This document shows positions 44,144 through 52,989 of a stretch of 64,000 nucleotides of DNA, in pieces. This DNA is from Sporomusa silvacetica DSM 10669 (GTDB lineage: Bacteria; Bacillota; Negativicutes; Sporomusales; Sporomusaceae). A program made the position numbers and the translations under genes. The stretch is taken from assembly GCF_002257705.1 (NCBI RefSeq), contig NZ_LSLK01000073.1, positions 3,403 to 67,402 of the forward strand, in the 5' to 3' direction. Every line of letters starts with the position of its first letter. Positions within the stretch are counted from its first letter, which is position 1. Below the pieces are notes generated by a model. That model was given only the letters and a program-made list of their open reading frames with translations, made no database searches and was not told where the DNA came from.

Positions 44144-45754
44144 CTATTTGATAAAGAACATTTTATTCAAAGGAATGGGTACGCCCAATCCTATACCTTG
44201 TTTAGTAACGAATAAAGATATTTTAGGGGTATAGGCATAGTACCTCGTAGGATAATATAACGGCACAGCAGGTACTTCATCGGCGTACTCTGCCTGTATT
44301 TTATCAATTAGCTGTCTACGCTCAGTTTTATCTAAAATAGAAACCTGCTGGTTAAGTAAATTGGCTAAAGTCTCGTTGTCCTGAAAACGGGCGCTGTTAA
44401 AGTTTTTACCCATAATCTCGTTCTTCAAATAATCCGGATCAGCCCCTAAACCGCCATGACTATTTAATGCTAAATCAAAATTCCACTCATTGATACGGCT
44501 GTCGGCTGTTTTGGATTCTAAAATACGCAGATTGACTTTTATTCCCACTTTCTCTAATTGAGACTTAATAAACTCTCCGTGGCGTTCACCTGGTTCATCA
44601 ACACCACCACTGCCGCCGCTATTCCCAGCCAGTAATTCCAGTTCCAGTATTTGACCGTTCTTTTCCCAATATGGGCCGTTTTTTACATAGCCTAGATTGC
44701 TTAGAATACTTTGAGCTTTAGCTGGATCATAGATATACAAATCTTTGAGAGCGGGATTGAACCATTCATTATCAGATGGCACTAACCCAGGATTTCCTGC
44801 AAGTCCCTCACCCCGTAATGTTGTTTCAATAAGTGCTTTTCGGTCAATTGCATAGGCCAAAGCCCGGCGAAATTCTTTGTTATTGAAAGGTTCCCTACGA
44901 TGGTTGATAACCAGATTGGCAACCCAATCATGAGGCATCGCCATTACTTTTATCCCCGCTTGTTCTAACGGTTTTACTAACTCTGGCGGTATCTGATCCA
45001 TGTCAATTTGCTTTTGCTTAAGCGCTGCTAAAACCATTTCCACATTCATCTTAACCATTTTGATCTGTTGAAACTTAGGCTTACCCTGATAATATTCATT
45101 GTAGGCTTCATATAAATAAGTACCATTTTCTTTACTGTAATCCACTAACCGGAAAGGCCCTGTACCAATTAAAGCTTCTTTTTGCCGAAAGTTACTGGGA
45201 TCTGTTACCCCTTTCCAGATATGTTCAGGCAGGATTGGTATAGTACCGGCAATGGTATCCAAAAATGGAGCATAAAGACGCTCTAAATAAAATTTGACTT
45301 CATATTCATTCAGGGCTTCTACTTGTTTAATCATACTGATGTTAGTGGTGTAGTAGGGATGTTGCTTTAAATATTCAAATGTAAATATTACATCTTTGGC
45401 AGTAAATTTTTGGCCGTCATGCCAGGTAGCTTTTTTTTGCAAATGAAACACGTAAGAGTTTTCCTCTTTATTGTACTCCCAGCTTTCTGCCAACGCAGGA
45501 ATATAGCCTTTATCATCCTTCCATATCAAGGCATCAAATATAAAGCTCATGCGTAGATAACCGGGACCACGAAAGTAGTGGGCAAACGGTGAAGGAAAGC
45601 CATGATCTCCCATATGGTCAGCGATAGTAAAAACCATATCTTTTGCGTCAGTTAAAACTGGTTGTTTAGAACTACTGCACCCACAAAGCAAAGCCGCAAC
45701 CACACTTATACAAAAAATGACTCGTATTGATTGCCGCAGGTAACTTACATTCAT
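44144..45754 (-). CDS. Nickel/peptide-type ABC substrate-binding lipoprotein
   Basis: A 536-residue lipoprotein (signal with lipobox LLCGC at about 22-26) of the NikA/DppA/OppA family, with the usual opening DHMGDHGFPSPFAHYFRGPGY and RRALAYAIDRKALIETTL in the middle. It should bind the substrate for an ABC importer in the periplasm. No permease genes lie in its own operon. The broken copy at 39079-39649 sits in the permease operon and ends almost identically (VPIPLNKM), so this protein most likely serves those permeases. It is the last gene of the ThrRS-like/radical SAM/DUF401 operon. Confidence 0.92.
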   Translation of the reverse strand: MNVSYLRQSIRVIFCISVVAALLCGCSSSKQPVLTDAKDMVFTIADHMGDHGFPSPFAHYFRGPGYLRMSFIFDALIWKDDKGYIPALAESWEYNKEENSYVFHLQKKATWHDGQKFTAKDVIFTFEYLKQHPYYTTNISMIKQVEALNEYEVKFYLERLYAPFLDTIAGTIPILPEHIWKGVTDPSNFRQKEALIGTGPFRLVDYSKENGTYLYEAYNEYYQGKPKFQQIKMVKMNVEMVLAALKQKQIDMDQIPPELVKPLEQAGIKVMAMPHDWVANLVINHRREPFNNKEFRRALAYAIDRKALIETTLRGEGLAGNPGLVPSDNEWFNPALKDLYIYDPAKAQSILSNLGYVKNGPYWEKNGQILELELLAGNSGGSGGVDEPGERHGEFIKSQLEKVGIKVNLRILESKTADSRINEWNFDLALNSHGGLGADPDYLKNEIMGKNFNSARFQDNETLANLLNQQVSILDKTERRQLIDKIQAEYADEVPAVPLYYPTRYYAYTPKISLFVTKQGIGLGVPIPLNKMFFIK

Positions 45755-45775
45755 TCTGTATCCCTCCAGACTATT

Positions 45776-46984
45776 TTAAAATGTCATTTTTATTGATAAA
45801 GTTAGCAATATAACTATTTCCATAAGCATAATCGGGCGTAACGACTTAAAAAAATCAGCTTTAAAATACTCTAGGGTCACCAAAAGGCATAAGTGTGCAG
45901 GTGACAACATCTGTCCGGCAACACCAGCTACATAACCGACTACAGCCATAGCAATATTACCACTAGAAATTGCTGCGACAAAAGGAAATGCGATCGCCAC
46001 AAAACCCGGGGAACTACCTGTAAGTATTCCTGCAAGAAATGCAATACTACCGATCATTACCACTATGGGGATACCCATGCTTTCTAATACTAAAGCAACA
46101 TCTGCAATAATACCTGTTTGCTTCAAGATGGCTTGAAAAAAAAGAATGCCAATGAGTCCCCATAATAATTTTCGGTCAAATGCGTGCCTGAACATGGTGA
46201 TAATATTCTCCATTTGCATCCGCAACACTAATGCCATAGAAACAACCACTATCAGCATTGACATCGCTGGTCCAAAATCAAACCCGACGACTAGTAGAAA
46301 ATTAGCAACTATCGGTCCGGCCGCTAAAAACAGATATCGGTAGTTATTTTTCCCTTCCGAACATGAATCAGTTATCATCTGATTTTCAATATTATTGGGC
46401 AACGGCGAAATGTAGACAAACCATCCGCCCACCAAACCTATAACTGCTACCCAAAGCATATTGATAATTAGCGCACTTACAGGAACTTGTGCAATTTGAC
46501 TAGCCAATAATAAAGAAGGGAGTATTGGATTGGTACACTCCCACACGTGCCGGAACCAAAGATTAATTGATGTTTTCTTATCAGGAGAAAGATTATACTG
46601 TTTTCCAGCTTCCTCCACTAAAGGTGCGGAAAAAATAGCACCACCCAAGGAGGGTAAGAAACCAAGAAAGGCTGGCATTAAAGCCAATAACATTCTGTCA
46701 CTTTTAAAAAACGCCCGAGATACGGTCATTAGACCATTGACAATTCCGCTTGTTCGCAACTGATATTCTAAACACATAACCAGAAATACAGCCAGCAAAA
46801 TCTCCCACGTACTCGAACTATATAATAACTCTCTTCCTGCCACCTCAAATGTACTCCATTGAGGTGAACACATTAGAAAGACCATCCCGGCACCAATCAT
46901 CATGGTATTGCCCAACAGGAATCTCTTTTGCATTAAGAAAACTATTACTGTTAAAGTTAACAACACCTTAAGCATTACGATCAT
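45776..46984 (-). CDS. DUF401-family membrane transporter
   Basis: A 402-residue polytopic membrane protein with about ten helices and features of the DUF401/ion-transporter group (LPSLGGAIFSAPLVEEAGK and AGVAGQMLSPAHLCLLVTLEYF). ATG 46984 was chosen because AAGGTG lies six bases upstream; longer frames include coding-unlike sequence. The transported compound is unknown. It lies 21 bases before the binding lipoprotein gene and some 250 bases behind the radical SAM gene; a long inverted repeat (47081-47123) lies in that gap. Confidence 0.8.
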   Translation of the reverse strand: MIVMLKVLLTLTVIVFLMQKRFLLGNTMMIGAGMVFLMCSPQWSTFEVAGRELLYSSSTWEILLAVFLVMCLEYQLRTSGIVNGLMTVSRAFFKSDRMLLALMPAFLGFLPSLGGAIFSAPLVEEAGKQYNLSPDKKTSINLWFRHVWECTNPILPSLLLASQIAQVPVSALIINMLWVAVIGLVGGWFVYISPLPNNIENQMITDSCSEGKNNYRYLFLAAGPIVANFLLVVGFDFGPAMSMLIVVVSMALVLRMQMENIITMFRHAFDRKLLWGLIGILFFQAILKQTGIIADVALVLESMGIPIVVMIGSIAFLAGILTGSSPGFVAIAFPFVAAISSGNIAMAVVGYVAGVAGQMLSPAHLCLLVTLEYFKADFFKSLRPIMLMEIVILLTLSIKMTF

Positions 46985-47080
46985 AATCATCACCTTACCT
47001 TGTTTCGTCGTTATATTAACCAAACAATATATAAAGCTTAATTCCAAGCTCATTTGAACCGAATTTTTGAAAGCAACTAA

Positions 47081-47123
47081 TGGTTTCACGGAAAGCAATA
47101 AATTAATACTTTCCATGAAACCA
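47081..47123 (-). promoter_or_regulatory. 15-bp inverted repeat before the DUF401 gene
   Basis: Arms TGGTTTCACGGAAAG and CTTTCCATGAAACCA around a 13-base AT-rich loop, 100 bases upstream of the DUF401 start. No T-run follows on the minus strand, so it is more likely a processing or operator site than a terminator. Confidence 0.45.
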
Positions 47124-47234
47124 TTGTTACAGCTAAAAATTAATGTTAATTAAAATTATGAATTAATATATAATTCATATTTCAAAATAAGTTTCTGTGT
47201 ATACTAGAAATCGACTTTTTGATTATATAGCAAA

Positions 47235-48260
47235 TTACACTGCTTGATGCGGATATATATTTTCATTAATAACATCAAAACAAGAACTACTTAGTTTACT
47301 ATGGGTATAAAGTACCGCTGGACACCCATTCCTACACGAATCCCAGTTTTCACATGTTTTGCATTGGGTAGTAGCACTATTTCTTACGTTTTCAAAAAAA
47401 GAGCTAGTCCATGCATCTAAAATAGAATCTCGATAAATATTATATCGACTTTCTTTGGGAAAGTAGCTACAGGGTATAATACTTCCATTAGCAGCTACAT
47501 AAAGTGCCGAATGACTGCAAACACAAGCAATATTTGGAGAAACGATGAATCCTTTGCAGCGAGGGAGATAATTGCACATAACTGTTATGACAGGATTCAT
47601 CTTATTCTGCGGCAAAATTTTAATAGCATCGTTGAATGCTTTTTCTAATAGCAGATGTTCAGACATAAGTTCAAAGTCTGAACGACCGATGGGAAGAACA
47701 GCTTTAAGTTCGATTGTGGACACGTTCAAATCTGCTAACAATTGAATAATTGGATTAATTGTATTAATGTTTTCATTGGTTACTGTAATTCGGATGTATG
47801 TTTTAAGACGAGTGTTTGTTGCTAATTTTATATTCTTCAAAACCGTTGAAAGTGAGCCACCTCTAACCTTTTTGAATAGATCGGCATCTATAGAGTCCAA
47901 CGAAATTTTTACTTCATCTAAACCAGTTGCCACTAATTTATCAAGGTATTGTTCGAGGAGAAGCCCATTAGTACTCAAGCCAGATGTAATTTTGAGTGAC
48001 TTGCAAGTTGAAATAATTTTTAAAACCGTATCCTTTTCTAAAAGCGGCTCTCCTCCTGTTATCCATACGGATTTAAGATCTACATACGGAGAATTAGCAT
48101 TTGAGTAAATAACGAGATCTTTTATAGTCCTACATGCTATTTCAGGATTTAATTTGTCACACGTTGTTTCTTCACCATTAAAACAGAATTTGCAAGACAT
48201 ATTACAGGAAGTTGTAAGCTGAAATTCAATCTTTTCAATCTTCTTTTTATTTCTTTCCAT
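47235..48260 (-). CDS. Radical SAM/SPASM protein
   Basis: A 341-residue radical SAM enzyme with cluster cysteines C19, C23, C26 (CNMSCKFC). It has the WITGGEPLL segment and a C-terminal SPASM-like cysteine set (ACVCSHSALYVAANGSIIPC ... CKTCENWDSCRNGCP). SPASM enzymes often modify peptides or make peptide-derived cofactors; some are anaerobic sulfatase-type maturases. The ATG follows GGAGAGGA. It sits between the ThrRS-like gene and the DUF401 gene, so its substrate may be the product of the ThrRS-like protein. Confidence 0.9.
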   Translation of the reverse strand: MERNKKKIEKIEFQLTTSCNMSCKFCFNGEETTCDKLNPEIACRTIKDLVIYSNANSPYVDLKSVWITGGEPLLEKDTVLKIISTCKSLKITSGLSTNGLLLEQYLDKLVATGLDEVKISLDSIDADLFKKVRGGSLSTVLKNIKLATNTRLKTYIRITVTNENINTINPIIQLLADLNVSTIELKAVLPIGRSDFELMSEHLLLEKAFNDAIKILPQNKMNPVITVMCNYLPRCKGFIVSPNIACVCSHSALYVAANGSIIPCSYFPKESRYNIYRDSILDAWTSSFFENVRNSATTQCKTCENWDSCRNGCPAVLYTHSKLSSSCFDVINENIYPHQAV

Positions 48261-48350
48261 TCAAATTCCTCTCCTTGACATTTTTCAAGTATATAGTTCG
48301 CGCTTGCCTAATAATCCGCAAAATTAGTAGTATGAAGACTACTAATATGA

Positions 48351-49649
48351 TCAAAAATATCCTGGCCATTGTGAAAGTCTATGGGGGTATGTGGCCCTCA
48401 TGAAAGGCTTCCCTTTCGTTTCTAACTTGACTTGTTCAGTGAATTCTTTCAATCTGAAATCAGTATAATTATAAAATGAAGGCGCCTGCAAAATTGACGC
48501 ATTTTCCGCACGTACATGTACAATAACTGGTATCATGCTCTCCTTTGCCAATGCATATCTTTGCTCCATAGAACACTGCAGTTGATCATCAATAGTTACT
48601 CTTAATGATTCTTTATTCAGCATGGAAGCATATTTTATACATAATTCTAAATCATCCACAGAGTCAGGAATGAGTCTTACTTGCTCAGGTGCTAACCACA
48701 TTGGAAAGCAGCCCCTGTCAATAATCCTTGATAAAATTGCATACATAAATCTTTCAATTGAACCAATAATATTGGCATGTAATACAATGGGATTTGATCC
48801 ATCTTCTTTCAAAATGCCAAATTTTATAGGATTGTCATAATCTAACTGAAAGGCTGATACTTCAAGTGGATTTCCTTCACCTACATCAAAATGATATTCA
48901 ACATTAATCGGTCTTCCTTTTCGAGGGTTAGCTTCAAGAAGCAACGCTTCCCTTTCATGCAAACGAACCAATTGTAATATCCATTCCAAATTTTTTTCTA
49001 AAAAGTCGTTGGTAACTTTGTATGTACAATAGAAATCCAGGTTAAATTCGGATGCAAGCTCAAGTATCTTTTTATGTATCTGAAGACTTTCGTCAAGTGA
49101 TTCATTCAGGTTATTAAATAATTCATGCATATCTATCATGGTAAACTCACACGCTCTACGTAATGGGCTATATCTTTCCTCAAGCCTACAGCATTTGGTC
49201 ATCTCGAAAAGCTTTAGCGGTAGATGGCTGGAAGATAAACCATTTTCACCAACTAATCCCAACTGAGAATAAAGCACTCCTATTTTTGTAACAAGATGTC
49301 TTCCTGAAGAATTTGTATGATACGTGTTCTCTCCTGATTGCTCAACATGATTTGCAACAGCTAAATTCTCGAAATCTGTAAGCACAGGTGCCTCTATATA
49401 AAAACATTCTAGATCAGCATAAAGACCATAGATATATTCCTTAATGAGATTGAATAAAATAGCACCTCTTGGCAGGAAGATATAATGTCCTTTTCCAGAT
49501 GTAGGGTCCTGCGTTACGATTTTCAATTTTTCTATATTTAAGTCATATTTATTAACAAAATCATCCTCTTGTTTTTCTCCTGCAAGCTTGTTCAATATTT
49601 TTGTAGTAGTAGTAGTAGTAATCGTTCCATCAATATTTAATATTCTCAT
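48351..49649 (-). CDS. ThrRS-like class II synthetase paralogue
   Basis: A 432-residue protein resembling the catalytic and anticodon-binding parts of threonyl-tRNA synthetase. Motif 2 is CRLEERYSPLRRACEFTMIDMHELF, motif 3 the HANIIGSIERFMYAIL segment, and FPMWLAPEQVRLIP opens the anticodon-like domain. The TGS and editing domains are absent. The PMNCPGH segment that gives the first zinc ligand in true ThrRS is replaced by NSSGRHL, while the two His ligand positions remain. So it may activate another amino acid, perhaps for a peptide or cofactor. AGGAGGG lies eight bases before the ATG; an attenuator-like leader lies upstream. Confidence 0.8.
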   Translation of the reverse strand: MRILNIDGTITTTTTTKILNKLAGEKQEDDFVNKYDLNIEKLKIVTQDPTSGKGHYIFLPRGAILFNLIKEYIYGLYADLECFYIEAPVLTDFENLAVANHVEQSGENTYHTNSSGRHLVTKIGVLYSQLGLVGENGLSSSHLPLKLFEMTKCCRLEERYSPLRRACEFTMIDMHELFNNLNESLDESLQIHKKILELASEFNLDFYCTYKVTNDFLEKNLEWILQLVRLHEREALLLEANPRKGRPINVEYHFDVGEGNPLEVSAFQLDYDNPIKFGILKEDGSNPIVLHANIIGSIERFMYAILSRIIDRGCFPMWLAPEQVRLIPDSVDDLELCIKYASMLNKESLRVTIDDQLQCSMEQRYALAKESMIPVIVHVRAENASILQAPSFYNYTDFRLKEFTEQVKLETKGKPFMRATYPHRLSQWPGYF

Positions 49650-49668
49650 TACCTAATCCCTCCTGTAA

Positions 49669-49707
49669 TCATCCATTAAAAATTCGCTCATCCTTATAAG
49701 CACCCAT
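49669..49707 (-). CDS. Candidate 12-codon peptide (leader or precursor)
   Basis: A tiny frame encoding MGAYKDERIFNG, with GAAGGGGTGG a few bases before its ATG. It ends 20 bases upstream of the ThrRS-like start, whose own ribosome binding site follows. It could be a leader peptide or a precursor; it may also be chance. Confidence 0.3.
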   Translation of the reverse strand: MGAYKDERIFNG

Positions 49708-49855
49708 AAACCACCCCTTCTTTGCCGATTACACAGTCTCGCAATAGACGCACTGACGCTCTCGAACTGCTACCTTATTAAAAACTTAACTATCAACACC
49801 TCCTTTATTAAATAAAACTATTGGTGACCTACGAGTTTCATTTAACTCAGAATAC

Positions 49856-49964
49856 AAAAAAGCCATCGTAACCTTCTGCTGGGCATTACATGCCACGGAA
49901 GGATAGCGATGACCTTCAAGTCAAAATATTACACTTCGCTATGGTAAATCTCTTCAAGAGATTT
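49856..49964 (-). promoter_or_regulatory. Attenuator-like leader of the ThrRS-like operon (element G)
   Basis: Minus-strand RNA with a first hairpin AAATCTC-TTGAA-GAGATTT (49946-49964), a TTGAAGGT step and then a long terminator (GTCATCG/CGATGGC outer pairs, CCTTC/GAAGG inner pairs, then TTTTTT; 49856-49913). It resembles elements D-F in plan but is the weakest match. Confidence 0.5.
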
Positions 49965-50027
49965 GCTCAAACTTTTAGAATTTTAATCTTTAACATATTA
50001 TATGGATCAATATACAAGATTTCAACA

Positions 50028-50372
50028 CTATTTTAGTATTATTATAAAGTCATATGGAGCGCCGTGGGCAGCCACGTTTGCCAGTGTCACTAACGCAAAC
50101 TCATTGCCTTTAAAAACCTTGTCATTCCATTCTGCCGGATTGCAAAGATCTGTTTTGTGCCAATATTGGCAGCAGAAATTTTGGCAAACAGCTTGTACGA
50201 CGGCACAACAATAACCTTTTTATCTTGATTAATGTTAGCTGGAACAACCTGCGGATTCACTTCACAATAGGCACTTATCCCGGTCTTTTTATCAAAGAAT
50301 AAAAACCACAGTGCTTTGTCCCGGGAACTATGCACCTCCAGTAAATTTGCTTTGCCAATATTTCAATTAAAG
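50028..50372 (-). pseudogene. Frameshifted fragment of a long FmdE-family protein
   Basis: One frame encodes NLLEVHSSRDKALWFLFFDKKTG through FAKISAANIGTKQ, then shifts near 50115 into a frame reading WNDKVFKGNEFALVTLANVAAHGAPYDF. These are interior segments of the longer secreted-type FmdE proteins as I recall them. Both the N-terminus and the later HxHxCPG part are gone. A TGA lies in frame just upstream. Attenuator element B still sits in front of it. Confidence 0.7.
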
Positions 50373-50437
50373 ATGAATGCCCGTTCATCAGGCATAAGTA
50401 GCCATATCAGCAGTAAATTCTATAACGCCACTATAAA

Positions 50438-50494
50438 TAAAAAGGTATGAGCGAATAAAGGACCTATTCACGTCCTTTACCGGCTTCATACCTT
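50438..50494 (-). promoter_or_regulatory. Attenuator hairpin before the FmdE fragment (element B)
   Basis: AAGGTATGA / TCATACCTT stem with GAAGCC step, inner AAAGGAC-GTGAATAG-GTCCTTT hairpin, and TTTTTATTT after it on the minus strand. Same plan as elements A and C. Confidence 0.6.
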
Positions 50495-50738
50495 GAGTTA
50501 CGTTATATCTGTATTTACATTTCCATATGACTAAATTTGTAATGAGTTTTCACAACTCTATTCACATATATTTTACATTATTTTAATATTTTTGTAAATA
50601 AATGTTTTTTAAAAATGGCGCGATCCACTCCTTTTTCCGCCACATAGCACCAGATGATGCATGTAGCAGGAAAAGTAAACCATAAACCCGAAATGTTTTT
50701 TCTAGCCTAAATATATTTTTAAGATAGGAGCTAATGTC

Positions 50739-51503
50739 ATGCAGTATGACCTATTCAACAAAGTCGCCGTTATTACTGGGGGAACCTCCGGCATCGGTTT
50801 ATCTACCGCTAAACTATTTTTATCCAACGGTGCAAAGGTTGTTATCGTTGGTCGTGATTCTACAAAGGGTCATGCAGCAAAGCAATCCTTGGCTGCAATT
50901 TCAAACACCATTGATTATGTGCAGGGAGATGTTTCCCACCCTGCAGACTGCGTTAACATAATAGAACAAGCAACCACCATCTTTGGAAAACTTGATATTT
51001 TGGTGAATTCAGCCGGTATCTATCAAGAAAATTTAATCTCTGATGTCAGTGAAGAAGATTATAATACTATTATGGATGTCAATGTAAAAGGTGTTTATTT
51101 CATGTGCAAATCCGCTTTACCTGAACTGCGTAAAGCCGGTGGAGGCTCTATCATCAACCTCGCTTCTGACGCAGGTATCAATGGCAATCTCTTGTGTACA
51201 GCCTACTGCGCTTCCAAAGGAGCAGTCATTGCTCTTACCAAGGCATTAGCTTTAGAATGCGCCCCTTATGACATCCGCGCCAATTGTGTATGCCCTGGCG
51301 ATGTGGCTACACCTCTACTTGACCATCAGCTTACCGCTCCCAATAACATCTGCACTCTATCAGATATGGCAAATTTATACCCGCTTGGCCGCATTGCGCA
51401 GCCTTCAGAAGTTGCCCACGTTATTTCCTTTTTAGCCTCTCCTGCTGCATCCTTTGTCACTGGTGCAGTGTGGACAGTTGATGGTGGATTAACTGCCTGT
51501 TAG
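50739..51503 (+). CDS. SDR-family NAD(P)-dependent oxidoreductase
   Basis: A 254-residue short-chain dehydrogenase with cofactor motif TGGTSGIG (about 13-20), NSAG (88-91), catalytic Tyr-Lys in YCASK (about 157-161) and the C-terminal VDGG. It catalyses a reversible ketone/alcohol or related redox step with NAD(P); the substrate cannot be told. AGGAG lies eight bases before the ATG. It is the only plus-strand gene between the two metal-type regions and appears transcribed alone. Confidence 0.92.
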   Translation: MQYDLFNKVAVITGGTSGIGLSTAKLFLSNGAKVVIVGRDSTKGHAAKQSLAAISNTIDYVQGDVSHPADCVNIIEQATTIFGKLDILVNSAGIYQENLISDVSEEDYNTIMDVNVKGVYFMCKSALPELRKAGGGSIINLASDAGINGNLLCTAYCASKGAVIALTKALALECAPYDIRANCVCPGDVATPLLDHQLTAPNNICTLSDMANLYPLGRIAQPSEVAHVISFLASPAASFVTGAVWTVDGGLTAC

Positions 51504-51504
51504 T

Positions 51505-51800
51505 TCAAAAATAAGTGAACATTGCTGAGTCATTTTTCATTGGCTGAACCGTTAAGTTAAGTCCTGAAATTATAGAACCATGATTGTTTTTATCCAAATC
51601 AGCAACAACAGCAATTTTAAAACCAGGTGGCAGCAAACCCTGATAGTTACCAATCCCTGTCAGCGGAATGCCCATACCGATAAGCAGCGCATTCCACTCG
51701 GTATTATAACCAAGAATTTCTCTAATCCAAGCCAAGAGAACTTCCACTTCATAGCCGACACCTTTCGTTTGTGATATGCGTTTTCCTAAAATGATTCTAC
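51505..51800 (-). pseudogene. Unidentified coding remnant
   Basis: An open frame from about 51800 to the stop at 51505 looks coding (GKRISQTKGVGYEVEVLLAW then NALLIGMGIPLTGIGNYQG and IAVVADLDKNNHGSIISGL). The first usable start is a GTG at 51747 without a convincing ribosome binding site. I do not recognise it. It converges with the SDR gene. A start-less fragment of a larger lost gene is the simplest reading. Confidence 0.35.
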
Positions 51801-51840
51801 CATGCGTAAATTTCTAACTTACGCTATTCCTATATTTTAA

Positions 51841-52434
51841 CTAGCTCTTTATAGCTTTAATAAAATAGCGATCCTCGGCATCAATGATTTGGGTCACTTG
51901 ATATCCGGCAGTTGTCAGCCACCCACTTACTGTTTCTCCAGGCGCCAGGCGGTCATTCTTGACAACCTCGCTGTCCTGATGGATGGCATTGACTTGCTGC
52001 CTGGAAATGTCATGCATAATGACCAACAATCCCCCTTCACGCAGCAGACTTCGCATGTGGGTCATAAACCTTTGTTTGTCCTTAATATGCGGAAAAAAAT
52101 TAAAACACAACACGGCATCAAATACGCCGTGTTCAGGTACAAATTCCATAATATCGCCAACAGCAAACGAAATATCACCAAGACTGCCGTATTTCTCCTC
52201 AGCCTTAGCCAGCATATTGGCTGAAAAATCTACTGCCGTAATTTTGCCTGCCGAGCCAACAGCTTTTTTAATGAACGGCAACAGTACGCCTGTGCCGCTG
52301 CCAGCGTCAAGCACTTTACAGCCAGGCTCTAACCCAACCATTTCTACCAATTCAGCTATCTTTTTAGCATCAACCGAACGGGTACTGTCCCACTGTCCGG
52401 CAATTTGATCAAAAAAATCGCGTTCATTACCCAT
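51841..52434 (-). CDS. Class I SAM-dependent methyltransferase
   Basis: A 197-residue methyltransferase with motif I VLDAGSGTGVLLPFIKKA (about 39-56) and AVDFSANMLAKAEEKYG, of the UbiE/Methyltransf_25 kind. The substrate is unknown. It overlaps the ECF S-component gene by eight bases and lies third in the order TonB receptor, ECF S component, methyltransferase, so it is linked to the taken-up compound. It may alter a tetrapyrrole or chelator. Confidence 0.87.
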   Translation of the reverse strand: MGNERDFFDQIAGQWDSTRSVDAKKIAELVEMVGLEPGCKVLDAGSGTGVLLPFIKKAVGSAGKITAVDFSANMLAKAEEKYGSLGDISFAVGDIMEFVPEHGVFDAVLCFNFFPHIKDKQRFMTHMRSLLREGGLLVIMHDISRQQVNAIHQDSEVVKNDRLAPGETVSGWLTTAGYQVTQIIDAEDRYFIKAIKS

Positions 52435-52960
52435 GTACTTTCACCTGCTTAAATATCCAGCAAACAGCCTCAAGTTTTTTCACAAGCAGCGGGACAAATA
52501 ATAATTGTATAATAATCCCTGGCAGTCCTGTAGAAATGGCGCCAAGAATATATGTCAGGGGTTTCAGCTTAACGGCCACCACAGCAACCATACTGGCCAC
52601 TACAAGCATAGCAGTCAAGCGGCCTGCCAGCATCGCGCCGATCAGTGACCATACCAGCGGCAGCTTGCACTGCCGGTACAAATATCCGGACACAACGCCA
52701 TATACTCCTAATTCAACTGTAATAATCGGCAAAAATGGTATTACAGGTGGCATACCGGTGGCAAAACTGCTAATAGCAGGAGTCAATACTCCCACAATCA
52801 GCCCAGCTTTTACGCCAAGCATCAGGCCCGCCATAAGCACCGGAATGTGCATCGGTAAAAAAACAGAACCAACCCCGCCAACTAAATGGAAGGCCATTGG
52901 CAACATTACACCCAGTGCAATGAACATGGCTACATGAATTAATTTTCGAGTATAACTCAT
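52427..52960 (-). CDS. ECF transporter S component
   Basis: A 177-residue membrane protein with about six helices and the S-component pattern: MSYTRKLIHVAMFIALGVMLP at the start, then VFLPMHIPVLMAGLMLG and FLPIITVELGVYGVVSGYLY. It should bind a vitamin- or cofactor-sized substrate at the inner membrane and join a shared ECF energy module encoded elsewhere. It lies 29 bases behind the TonB receptor stop, so the substrate of both is probably the same. Confidence 0.87.
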   Translation of the reverse strand: MSYTRKLIHVAMFIALGVMLPMAFHLVGGVGSVFLPMHIPVLMAGLMLGVKAGLIVGVLTPAISSFATGMPPVIPFLPIITVELGVYGVVSGYLYRQCKLPLVWSLIGAMLAGRLTAMLVVASMVAVVAVKLKPLTYILGAISTGLPGIIIQLLFVPLLVKKLEAVCWIFKQVKVHG

Positions 52961-52989
52961 AAAAAACCTTCTCTCTGATGAAGTCGCAG

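Noticed and set aside
49650..49964. T-box before the ThrRS-like gene
   Set aside because: No GGGTGGNACC core and no specifier arrangement; only GAA-loop hairpins and a terminator were found.
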